This document shows positions 55,674-64,000 of a stretch of 64,000 nucleotides of DNA, one piece after another. Source of the stretch: Mesobacterium pallidum (GTDB taxonomy: Bacteria; Pseudomonadota; Alphaproteobacteria; Rhodobacterales; Rhodobacteraceae). The stretch lies in NCBI RefSeq assembly GCF_019966535.1, contig NZ_JAIMID010000005.1, positions 124,001 to 188,000 on the forward strand, in the 5' to 3' direction. The notes beneath the pieces were generated by a model that searched no databases, was not told the DNA's origin, and was given only the letters and a program-made list of their open reading frames with translations. The position numbers and the translations under genes were made by a program. Numbering within the stretch: the first letter of the stretch is position 1; each line of letters starts with the position of its first letter.

Positions 55674-56520
55674 GCGGGGACTCCTGTCGGGGAAAGGCGC
55701 TTGCGGGCCAGCAACGGGCCGTCGCCCTGCGCGTCGATGCGGGCCAGCGCCTCGTGCAGCGGCTCGAAGGCGACCCGCATGTGGTAGGCATTGGCGTGGA
55801 GGATCTGCGTCGGGCTGACGACCAGCGCCACGTGGCCGCGCCAGAACAGCAGGTCTCCGCGCGCGAGGTCGGCACCCTCTGCCAGCGGATCGCCGATGCC
55901 GGCGCGTTGCAGGTCGCTGTCACCAGGCACGTTGATCCCGCAGGCGGCAAAGGCGGCCTGCACGAGGCCCGAGCAGTCGATCCCCCAGATCGAATTGCCC
56001 CCCCAGAGATAGGGCGTGCCAAGGTAGGTCTCGGCCACGCTGACCGGGTCCGTGTCGGGTTGCGAGACCGGGGCGAGATGGGTGGCGGGGATGTACAGCC
56101 CGTCCTCGGTGCGCCAGAGGCGGCCCTGCGGATCGGCCACCGCCACGGTCGCGCCATGGGGCAGCGCCAGGGGGGCCGGTGTCTTGATGTCGTTCTGCCG
56201 GAAGGCGAGGGTTTGCGGCTGGATCACGCGGTGGGTCGGCGTTTCGGGATCGCCCAGCGCGTCACGCTCCACGTAGCCCACGTAGCCGCCCCGCGTGGCC
56301 TGCCCGAAACACAGCCGCGTGCCGGTTTCCAGCACGCGGAAGGCATCGCCGTAGATCAGCTGCCGGTCAAGCCGCACACCGTCGGGCGCGCAGCGCAGGG
56401 CGGCCACGGGGGCGATGACGCGGCGCATTTCTCCCGGCACGTAGTTGCGGCCGGGGATGCGGTCCCGCCATTCCTGCGCGGCGACGCGCGGGTTGGCGGG
56501 TGTGATCCGGGGATCGAAGC

Positions 56521-56524
<4 letters not shown>
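55670..56524 (-). CDS. NlpC/P60-family cell-wall peptidase
   Basis: A 284-residue protein with SH3-like N-terminal parts and a C-terminal NlpC/P60 domain: TPYLWGGNSIWGIDCSGLVQ holds the catalytic Cys, RGDLLFWRGHVALVVSP the His, and ILHANAYHM the third residue. It would cleave gamma-D-Glu-diaminopimelate bonds in peptidoglycan or recycled muropeptides. No clear signal peptide, so a cytoplasmic recycling role is possible. The start is the GTG at 56524, overlapping the stop of the aminopeptidase gene (GTGA). Confidence 0.87.
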
Positions 56525-57906
<1,382 letters not shown>

Positions 57907-58002
57907 GGGGCGTCCTTTGCGAAGACTGTTCGCAGAACAGAGTAAAGCGCCCGCAGCGGGCCGCAACCCCGGGCGAAACACCGAACCAAAAGGAAAGGAC
58001 GT

Positions 58003-58392
58003 TCAGATCATCTGGTCCTGCAGATCCCAGACGGCGGTCAGGGACCGTTCGCCGCTGCGGATCAGGCGGGCCATGGTCGCGGCCAGCGCGACGCCATCGT
58101 TGCGCCGGGCGCAATCGGCCACGTATTCGGCGACCAGCGCAATGCCGGTCAACCCGATCTGTTCGCAGATCGTGGTCATGCCGTGGGTCGCCTCGACCAA
58201 CTCGTCCAGGTTGCCCGAACGGAACAGCCGGTCGGCATGGGTCAGGCGCACGGCCAGTTCCTCGATCGCCTGGCAGATCAATTGCTCGGCCCGGGCGGCG
58301 CCCAGCTGTGAATATAAAATGGCCAATCGGTCGCGGTCGACAGACGCGGCCTCTTCGACTGACAGGAAGGCTACCTGCTCCACCGTGCTCAC
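58003..58392 (-). CDS. Small helical protein resembling an HPt phosphotransferase
   Basis: A 129-residue, all-helical product. Around residues 61-95 the sequence NLDELVEATHGMTTICEQIGLTGIALVAEYV follows the pattern of the helix pair of histidine phosphotransfer (HPt) domains, with H70 in the place of the phospho-His and the typical I-G-L-x-x-[IL]-A spacing. Otherwise I do not recognise it. It stands alone between two unrelated genes. The window encodes two hybrid kinases without fused HPt, so it could be a shared relay partner. Confidence 0.6.
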   Translation of the reverse strand: MSTVEQVAFLSVEEAASVDRDRLAILYSQLGAARAEQLICQAIEELAVRLTHADRLFRSGNLDELVEATHGMTTICEQIGLTGIALVAEYVADCARRNDGVALAATMARLIRSGERSLTAVWDLQDQMI

Positions 58393-58529
58393 CCCATTGT
58401 TTTGCCCCCACAGGCTTGGCCAAAATGGCGGCGATCCCTTCTCAAATCGTAAAGATCAGGGCCCGATTTCCCTCGAAATTGTGGCGAATCGCCTATAGAT
58501 GAACCTGCCCGACAGGAGAAGGACCTCGC

Positions 58530-59180
58530 ATGCAACACGCCCGTCCCTTGCCCAAGTACCTTGTCCAGCGTTTCGCCGGATGGAAGGCAACTACATACGA
58601 AGAGAACAAGTCGTGGTATCGCCGTCTAGCGTCGGAGGGGCAGCACCCCCGCGCCATGGTGATTTCCTGCTGCGACAGCCGGGTGCATGTCACCTCGATC
58701 TTCGGGGCGGACAATGGCGAGTTCTTCATCCACCGCAACATCGCCAACCTCGTGCCCTCCTACGAGCCCGACGGCCAGCAGCACGGCACCTCGGCCGCAG
58801 TGGAATACGCGGTCACCGCGCTCAAGGTCGCCCATGTCATCGTCATGGGCCATTCCAGCTGCGGCGGCGTGAAGGGCTGTTTCGACATGTGCAGCGGCAA
58901 GGCGCCCGAGCTCGAGGAAAAGTCGAGCTTTGTCGGCCGCTGGATGGACATCCTGCGCCCCGGCTACGAGGCCGTCGCCGGCATCGAGGATGAAGAAACG
59001 CGGCTGAAGGCGCTTGAAAAGCAGGCGGTCATCGTGTCGCTGCGCAACCTGATGACCTTCCCCTTCGTCGCCGAGGCCGTCGAGGCCGGGAACCTCAGCC
59101 TGCACGGGCTGTGGAACGACATCGGCGACGGCGGCCTCGACTATTACGACGGAGAGACCAAGAGCTTCGTCTCGCTCTGA
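58530..59180 (+). CDS. Carbonic anhydrase, beta class
   Basis: Zinc enzyme of 216 residues for CO2/bicarbonate exchange. Zn ligands and partners are visible in ISCCDSRVHVT (Cys and Asp-Arg dyad) and GHSSCGGVKG (His and Cys). Length and C-terminal region (LHGLWNDIGDGGLDYYDG) match the beta class of proteobacteria. AGGAGAAGG lies about 13 bases upstream of the ATG. No signal peptide; cytoplasmic. Confidence 0.93.
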   Translation: MQHARPLPKYLVQRFAGWKATTYEENKSWYRRLASEGQHPRAMVISCCDSRVHVTSIFGADNGEFFIHRNIANLVPSYEPDGQQHGTSAAVEYAVTALKVAHVIVMGHSSCGGVKGCFDMCSGKAPELEEKSSFVGRWMDILRPGYEAVAGIEDEETRLKALEKQAVIVSLRNLMTFPFVAEAVEAGNLSLHGLWNDIGDGGLDYYDGETKSFVSL

Positions 59181-59192
59181 CCCCGCCGGGTT

Positions 59193-59552
59193 TCAGGCGG
59201 CAACGACCCGGGCGACGTGGTCGGTGCCGTCTTCCTGGATGATGCTGGGAGAGCCGAGCCGTTCGACCAGGTCCCGCAGCGGCGCGCCCAGGAAGCTGCC
59301 CGTGCAGATCGCGTTGCGGGTCTGCTGGTTCACGACCAGAAGGCGGCCGTATTTCAGGTGCAGCCCGTAGTCGCGCGACGACAGCGCCGCAACCAGGTCG
59401 CGCCAGCTTTGCGCCCCGTCGAAGAGCGGCTTGAGGCTGAGCCTCAGCAGCGTGGCGGTTTCGCAATCCATGGCGTGGGTTTCGCCATCGCCGTGCCACT
59501 GGACAGCGGGGATCGCCTCGGGGTTCGTCTGCGGGAAAAGAGCCTGTTCCAT
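59193..59552 (-). CDS. Conserved-looking hypothetical protein
   Basis: A 119-residue product without signal peptide or membrane segment. It contains an internal part that looks foldable (LLRLSLKPLFDGAQSWRDLVAALSSRDYGLHLKYGRLLVVNQQTRNAICTG) but no motif I know. Codon usage fits the genome. It converges with the carbonic anhydrase gene (12 bp apart) and lies downstream of asd on the same strand, behind a strong hairpin. Confidence 0.65.
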   Translation of the reverse strand: MEQALFPQTNPEAIPAVQWHGDGETHAMDCETATLLRLSLKPLFDGAQSWRDLVAALSSRDYGLHLKYGRLLVVNQQTRNAICTGSFLGAPLRDLVERLGSPSIIQEDGTDHVARVVAA

Positions 59553-59675
59553 GGTACCACCAACGTGCTTGAGCCTGGGATGGTTTCATGCTGCGCCCGG
59601 ATCGGGGCGGAAATGGGGAAACGATCCCGGTGGATTGTGGCAACAATCGCGCGATCCGGGACAATTTGAACGACA

Positions 59676-59701
59676 CCGGCGCAGGGGCAGCCCCGCGCCG
59701 G
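59676..59701 (-). terminator. Nested hairpin after asd
   Basis: CCGGCGC-A-GGGGC-A-GCCCC-GCGCCGG: twelve potential pairs around a tiny loop, 13 bp after the asd stop. The minus-strand sequence behind it is T-rich but lacks a clean T-run. Confidence 0.55.
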
Positions 59702-59714
59702 GTCGGATCGGGCC

Positions 59715-60737
59715 TCAGCCCTTCTTCAGGACTTCGCGGCCCAGCAGTTCGGCGATCTGCACCGCGTTCAGGGCGGCGCCCTTGCGCAGGTTGTCGCTGA
59801 CGCACCACAGGTTCAGACCGTTGTCGATGGTCGAATCCTGGCGGATACGGCTGATGAAGGTGGCGAAATCGCCGACGCATTCGATCGGCGTGACGTAGCC
59901 GCCGTCCTCGCGCTTGTCGATCACCATGATGCCGGGCGACTCGCGCAGGATGTCGCGCGCCTCGTCCTCGTCCAGGAAATCCTCGGTCTCGATGTTCACC
60001 GCCTCGGAATGGCCGACAAAAACCGGGACGCGCACGCAGGTCGCGGTGACCTTGATCTTGGGATCGAGGATCTTCTTGGTCTCGGCGACCATCTTCCATT
60101 CTTCCTTGGTCGAGCCGTCATCGAGGAAGACGTCGATATGCGGAATCACGTTGAAGGCGATCTGCTTGGTGAACTTCTTGGGCGCGACGTCCGAGGTCGG
60201 GTTGTAGACCGCCTTTGTCTGGTCCCAGAGCTCGTCCATGCCCTCTTTGCCCGCGCCCGACACCGACTGGTAGGTCGACACGACGACGCGCTTGATCCGC
60301 GCGCGGTCATGCAGCGGCTTGAGCGCGACAACCATCTGCGCGGTCGAGCAGTTGGGGTTGGCGATGATGTTCTTCTTGGAATAGCCGTGGATCGCCTGCG
60401 GGTTGCACTCGGGCACGATCAGCGGCACGTCTGGGTCGTAGCGGTAGAGCGAGGAGTTGTCGATCACCACGCAGCCGGCGGCGGCCGCCTTGGGGGCGTA
60501 ATCCTTGGTCGCGGCAGAGCCCACGGCGAACAGCGCCATGTCCCAGCCGGCAAAGTCGAAAGTGGCGAGGTCCTGGGTCTTGAGGGTCTTGTCACCGAAC
60601 GAAACCTCGGTTCCCAGCGATTTTCGCGACGCCAGTGCGGCGATCTCGTCGACGGGGAACTGGCGCTCGGCCAGGATGTTCAGCATTTCGCGGCCCACGT
60701 TGCCCGTGGCGCCGACGACGACGACCTTGTAGCCCAT
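59715..60737 (-). CDS. asd: Aspartate-semialdehyde dehydrogenase
   Basis: NADP-dependent enzyme of 340 residues reducing aspartyl phosphate to the semialdehyde for lysine, diaminopimelate, threonine and methionine. The nucleotide-binding GATGNVGREML is at the N-terminus; the active Cys is in NPNCSTAQMV, and the SVSGAGKEG and HSEAVNIE segments carry substrate-binding residues. AAGGAG lies ten bases before the ATG. Confidence 0.95.
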   Translation of the reverse strand: MGYKVVVVGATGNVGREMLNILAERQFPVDEIAALASRKSLGTEVSFGDKTLKTQDLATFDFAGWDMALFAVGSAATKDYAPKAAAAGCVVIDNSSLYRYDPDVPLIVPECNPQAIHGYSKKNIIANPNCSTAQMVVALKPLHDRARIKRVVVSTYQSVSGAGKEGMDELWDQTKAVYNPTSDVAPKKFTKQIAFNVIPHIDVFLDDGSTKEEWKMVAETKKILDPKIKVTATCVRVPVFVGHSEAVNIETEDFLDEDEARDILRESPGIMVIDKREDGGYVTPIECVGDFATFISRIRQDSTIDNGLNLWCVSDNLRKGAALNAVQIAELLGREVLKKG

Positions 60738-60865
60738 TGTCTCGGGTCTCCTTATCCCTTTGGCAGGTCTAGTTTCAGGGTCCGACCCTGCCTGGCCGGA
60801 CGCGCGGGGCTATACAGGAAGGCCCGATGTGTTGAAAGGCGAAAGATCGCGCGGGGGCGGCGCGG

Positions 60866-62041
60866 TCAGTCCGTCCTGTCGCGCGAAAAGAGGTAAAGCG
60901 CCAGGCCAAGGGCCAGTGCCACGGTCATCAGCCCGAACACCGGCTGGTAGCCGGCCTGCGGCCCGGACGCCGCGGCGTAGCTGTCGTAGATTCGGCCCGT
61001 CGCGACTTGGAAGAGGCCCACGCCGCCGATCCCGAAGAGGTTCATCAACGTGATCCCGCGCCCCGCCAGGTGCGGCGGGAAGAACGCCCGCCCATGGGCG
61101 ACAATCATCGGGAAGGACGCGCAGAAGAAGCCAACGGCGGCAAAGGCGGCTATCGCCGCGCCCAGCGGCATCGCGGGCCAAAGCGCCAGCGTCGCGCAGG
61201 CGATCAGCCCCCCGGCGTTGCCGGCAAAGACCACCCATTTGCGCGTGCCGAGCCAGCGGTCGAGCGGGCCGTACAGGAACGTGCCCGCGATCATCGCCAC
61301 GCCCATGACGAGGCTCGCGTTGCCGATCAGCACCGTATCGGCGCCGTGCATGTCGCCGAGGTAGGGCCCGATCCACAGGCCGCGCAGCCCGGCCGCCGGG
61401 GCGTAGCCCACGAACATCAGCGGAAAGACCAGCCACAGCGCGGGGATCTTCAGCAGGTCCAGCAGCGAGCCGCGCGTCGCGCTTTCGACGGGCGGCGGGT
61501 CGGTGACGACCAGCCACAGTCCGGCCGACAGCAGCACCGTCCCGCCGCTGAGCGCGCCCATCGTGGCGCGCCAGCCCCAGGCCTCGACCATCCAGGCCAG
61601 CGGGGCCGACCCCAGCAGGTTGCCCACCGAGCCGATCCCCAGCACCAGCGCCGCCAGCGTGGCAAAGGTCGCCGGCGGGTAGAGCCGCGCGAAGGTGTAG
61701 TAGGACGCCATCAGGACCGGCGAACAGCCGATCCCGATCAGGGTCATCGCGACGCTGATGTGCCAGGGCGCCGAGGCCAGCGCAAAGACCAGCGCCCCGC
61801 CGCCCGCGCCGAAGGCAAAGATCGACGCGGCCGTGCGGCGCGGCCCGATCCGGTCAAGCAGCGCGCCGACCGGGATCTGCATCGCGGCAAAGACCAGGAA
61901 CCACAGCCCCGTGGCGGTGGCGAGGTCGGACGGACCCGCCCCGAGGTCGCGCGCCAGCGCGGGGCTGAGCACGGCCAGGAAGGCACGGTAAAACTGGCTT
62001 AACACATAGGCCAGCGTCAGCAGGATCAGCCCTGCACGCAT
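60866..62041 (-). CDS. MFS transporter, CynX/NimT-like
   Basis: Major facilitator of 391 residues with 12 hydrophobic segments, e.g. FAAMQIPVGALLDRIGPRRTAA with the loop 2-3 G-x-x-x-D-R-x-G-x-R-R motif. Overall most like the cyanate/nitrate-type or general small-molecule exporters. No neighbour gives the substrate; the NDUFA9-like gene ends 39 bp away on the same strand, so the two may share a transcript. Confidence 0.82.
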   Translation of the reverse strand: MRAGLILLTLAYVLSQFYRAFLAVLSPALARDLGAGPSDLATATGLWFLVFAAMQIPVGALLDRIGPRRTAASIFAFGAGGGALVFALASAPWHISVAMTLIGIGCSPVLMASYYTFARLYPPATFATLAALVLGIGSVGNLLGSAPLAWMVEAWGWRATMGALSGGTVLLSAGLWLVVTDPPPVESATRGSLLDLLKIPALWLVFPLMFVGYAPAAGLRGLWIGPYLGDMHGADTVLIGNASLVMGVAMIAGTFLYGPLDRWLGTRKWVVFAGNAGGLIACATLALWPAMPLGAAIAAFAAVGFFCASFPMIVAHGRAFFPPHLAGRGITLMNLFGIGGVGLFQVATGRIYDSYAAASGPQAGYQPVFGLMTVALALGLALYLFSRDRTD

Positions 62042-62080
62042 GTTCCGCCCCTCCTCCCAAAGGCGCGCGGGATGGCGGGA

Positions 62081-63064
62081 TTACTGCGTGCGCAGGTTCC
62101 GCGCCGATTCCTTGATCGCGTCGTATTGCCCCGAGGGACGGAAGCGCCAGAGGTAGTCGGGCATGACCGCCTCCATCGCGACGGGGGTGATGCCGAGATC
62201 GGCAAGGCCCTTGGCCCCGTCGGACACGACGTTGTCCTGGCGCAGGGTCACGACCTGGTCGCGGGTGATCATCCTGGGCACGATGCCAAGGCTCAGGCTG
62301 CTGGCCGTCTCGAACACGCCGCCAAGGATGTTGCCCACCCAGAACGGCAGGTTCAGCACCAGCCGGCGACGGCGGATCACGCCCAGCATGGTCTGCATCA
62401 GCTCGCGGAACGTGTTCACATCCGGCCCGCCCAGTTCGTAGATGCCGGGCTCGGCCTTGCCGGTCAGCGCCTTCTCGGCCGCCTCGGCGACGTTGTCGAC
62501 ATAGACCGGCTGGAACTTCGACTCGCCGCCGACCACGGGCAGGATCGGGCCCATGCGAGTCATCCCGGCGAAACGGTTGAAGAAATCGTCCTCGGGCCCG
62601 AAGATCACGCTGGGGCGCAGGATCGTGGCGGTCGGGAAGGCGTCGAGGATCGAGGCCTCGCCTTCGCCCTTGGACCGTTGGTAGGCGCTGTCGCTGTCGA
62701 CATCGGCGCCAATGGCCGAGATGTGCACCATCTTGCCGACACCCAGCGCCGCGGCGATGCGCGCGATTCGGCCCGCGCCGGTCGCCTGCACGGCATCGAA
62801 GTTGTTCTTGCCCTTCAGATCGAATGTGCCCACGCAGTTCATGACGGCGTCGGCGCCTTCCATCACGGCGCGCACGCTGTCATCGTCACGGATGTTGCAG
62901 AACACGGGCTCGACCTGGCCCACGACACCGTAGGGCTTGACGAAGAGCGCCTCGTTCGGGCGCCGGACCGCGACGCGGACGCGCCATCCCTGTTTCGCCA
63001 TACGGCGTGCGATGTAGCGGCCGACGAAACCGGACCCACCGTAGATCGTGACAAGCTTGGACAT
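62081..63064 (-). CDS. Complex I NDUFA9-like / atypical SDR protein
   Basis: An atypical short-chain dehydrogenase of 327 residues with an N-terminal NAD(P) motif (VTIYGGSGFVGRYIARRM), VMNCVG and a YQRSKGEGEASILD stretch that keeps the Tyr-x-x-x-Lys spacing. The family includes the mitochondrial complex I subunit NDUFA9 and bacterial homologs; a quinone or coenzyme role in respiration is proposed. ATG 63064 was chosen because GGAG lies six bases upstream; a start two codons earlier leaves no spacing. Confidence 0.85.
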   Translation of the reverse strand: MSKLVTIYGGSGFVGRYIARRMAKQGWRVRVAVRRPNEALFVKPYGVVGQVEPVFCNIRDDDSVRAVMEGADAVMNCVGTFDLKGKNNFDAVQATGAGRIARIAAALGVGKMVHISAIGADVDSDSAYQRSKGEGEASILDAFPTATILRPSVIFGPEDDFFNRFAGMTRMGPILPVVGGESKFQPVYVDNVAEAAEKALTGKAEPGIYELGGPDVNTFRELMQTMLGVIRRRRLVLNLPFWVGNILGGVFETASSLSLGIVPRMITRDQVVTLRQDNVVSDGAKGLADLGITPVAMEAVMPDYLWRFRPSGQYDAIKESARNLRTQ

Positions 63065-63171
63065 TGGCATCTCCGGGCATGTTTCGAGACCTCATTACGC
63101 CGCGAAGCATCGCGAAACAAGGCGATACGGCGCATTCGTGGAAGGGGCCCGAAAAAGATGAAAAAAGTGCG

Positions 63172-63200
63172 TTGACAGTATCGGTGGCGCGGCTTAAACG
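63172..63200 (+). promoter_or_regulatory. Promoter of tRNA-Leu
   Basis: TTGACA (63172-63177), 17-bp spacer, TAAACG (63195-63200), 16 bp before the tRNA 5' end. Good sigma-70-type match at the right distance. Confidence 0.75.
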
Positions 63201-63216
63201 CCCCTCCACGACACCG

Positions 63217-63302
<86 letters not shown>

Positions 63303-63303
63303 T

Positions 63304-63340
63304 AAAAAGCCTCTAAGGTTTCGACCTTGGAGGCTTTTTT
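63304..63340 (+). terminator. Intrinsic terminator of tRNA-Leu
   Basis: AAAAAGCCTC...GAGGCTTTTTT (outer stem) around AAGGT-TTCG-ACCTT (inner stem), ending in six T. It begins two bases after the tRNA CCA end. Confidence 0.9.
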
Positions 63341-63448
63341 GTGTCCACGACTTCCCTTACCCACCGTTCTGTCCCCCGTGTGATGGATGACATCGCCCCA
63401 CACTTGCACCCAAGGACACGATGCGGATCATCAGTCGGCTCTTTCGCT

Positions 63449-63733
63449 TTACATGACCCACAATCGGGACAGTAAGCCCCGATGAAAGATTGGCTGGCCG
63501 TCGTCTTGTTTCGAACCAAGGCGACGGCTTGGTTCTATTGGCCGCCGGGGCCTCGGGTTGTGGACAGCCTCTTTCAAGAGCGCCTTTTTGGCCCTCTCAA
63601 TCATGTCAGCGCCTCGACCGACGTAGCCGTCCAGCTCCTCCCTAGCCACTCGTTCATCGGCCTTCTTCTGAATGTTGCAGGCAACCGAGTGATGCCGCTC
63701 ATGCTCAAGAAAACTCTCGATGATCTGTATCAT
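63449..63733 (-). CDS. Hypothetical protein in the lower-GC segment
   Basis: Open frame of 94 codons (ATG at 63733). The product has a helical, charged N-terminal half (HERHHSVACNIQKKADERVAREELD) and a basic tail; no motif is recognised. Base composition is lower in GC than the rest. No clear ribosome site. It overlaps the frame at 63705-63905. Whether it is expressed is uncertain. Confidence 0.35.
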   Translation of the reverse strand: MIQIIESFLEHERHHSVACNIQKKADERVAREELDGYVGRGADMIERAKKALLKEAVHNPRPRRPIEPSRRLGSKQDDGQPIFHRGLLSRLWVM

Positions 63734-63905
63734 GGCAAAGCGTCCACCAATCTTCGCGCTCCGCCAGAGGACCTTTCACATGCCTCAAATTTTTTCTTTC
63801 AAAATACACATTTAACCACCTCGCATCGCTGTTTGCGACGCGTGTCCGTGGGAATGCGTTGGCACCTCTTCGCAGGCGCGTCGGATCATGTCGCTCAGAC
63901 ACCAT
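63705..63905 (-). CDS. Hypothetical protein in the lower-GC segment (second frame)
   Basis: Open frame of 66 codons (ATG at 63905) ending 29 bp inside the next frame downstream. No domain is recognised. It may be a broken or accessory gene of an island next to the tRNA. Confidence 0.28.
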   Translation of the reverse strand: MVSERHDPTRLRRGANAFPRTRVANSDARWLNVYFERKNLRHVKGPLAEREDWWTLCHDTDHREFS

Positions 63906-64000
63906 GCGCACTTCGGTACCGCACAAGTAGGTTCACGCCCGCCAGGCTTCCTGATGCTTGCACGTCCCAGACCATAGATCGCTTCACGCGACGGCAGCTC

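Larger units (their letters stand above)
63341..64000. other. Lower-GC segment after tRNA-Leu, possible island edge
   Basis: 660 bp with an AT-rich run near 63784-63815 and only small orphan frames. tRNA 3' ends are common integration sites. No integrase and no repeat of the tRNA end is visible before the window ends, so this is only a possible island boundary. Confidence 0.4.

Noticed and set aside
63313..63519. Zinc-ribbon-like 68-codon frame (CPDCGSC...CKCG)
   Set aside because: Needs a TTG start without ribosome site, overlaps another frame and ends inside the tRNA terminator hairpin. Cys spacing is suggestive, so it is recorded here.

Overview
The window is chromosomal DNA from a high-GC alphaproteobacterium, most likely Rhodobacteraceae (Roseobacter/Rhodobacter type). 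Four things point there: a CcrM-type GANTC methyltransferase next to rnhB, the dapC-like/ftsK/lolA gene order, an alphaproteobacterial SOS box (GAAC-N7-GAAC) before imuB, and an Irr/ICE-like box before the ferritin-VIT1 gene mbfA. Codon third positions are so GC-rich that very long open frames run antisense to real genes; these were discarded. I assign about 50 protein genes, one tRNA and several control elements. No IS element, CRISPR array, rRNA or replication origin was seen.

Layout. 1-3.2 kb: end of a gamma-glutamyltransferase, a rhodanese, hspQ, an AEC transporter and a lytic-transglycosylase-like lipoprotein. 3.2-10.8 kb (minus): lolA, ftsK, dapC-like aminotransferase, ccrM and rnhB. 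10.9-16 kb: a secreted protein with YVxPKxK repeats, a small secreted protein coupled to a membrane-anchored OmpR-type winged-helix protein, a ThDP enzyme and an RTX protein. 16-20.5 kb (minus): pncA, a hybrid histidine kinase and pncB in a row. 20.6-27.3 kb: trhO, an MFS carrier, and a beta-oxidation set (FadJ/PimF-like plus two acyl-CoA dehydrogenases). 27.4-36.3 kb: GNAT and NYN-LOTUS genes, then pbpC and a giant alpha-2-macroglobulin. 36.5-43.9 kb: a second hybrid kinase with an altered receiver, yaaA, recQ, arfB, an unusual small transcription unit, a queuosine-precursor transporter and a phytase-like esterase. 44-52.1 kb: mepA, MFS, thioesterase, YggT, a cysteine-synthase-like enzyme with its XRE-cupin regulator, thiolase, TetR and mbfA. 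52.4-63.1 kb: solitary imuB, a DUF2794 protein, the M17 peptidase/NlpC-P60/agmatinase operon, an HPt-like protein, carbonic anhydrase, asd, MFS and an NDUFA9-like protein. 63.2 kb: tRNA-Leu(CAG), then about 0.7 kb of lower-GC DNA with orphan frames.

How the genes work together. Cell-envelope growth and turnover recur: LolA, FtsK, DapC/Asd (diaminopimelate branch), PBP1C with alpha-2-macroglobulin, MepA, a lytic transglycosylase and NlpC/P60 with an M17 aminopeptidase. NAD salvage (pncA/pncB) encloses a sensor kinase. Stress and repair functions (recQ, imuB, yaaA, mbfA, hspQ, arfB) are scattered.

The most unusual signals are non-coding. At least twelve copies of an interspersed hairpin-plus-tail repeat (tail RGTATTT...ATGAAG) lie between genes, some arranged as inverted pairs. 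A second, GTAG-led hairpin repeat has three copies between convergent genes at 28.7-28.9 kb and one copy near 1.2 kb. At 42.1-42.3 kb a compact unit with a strong palindrome, a small open frame, a Shine-Dalgarno that can be masked, and a terminator sits upstream of arfB.
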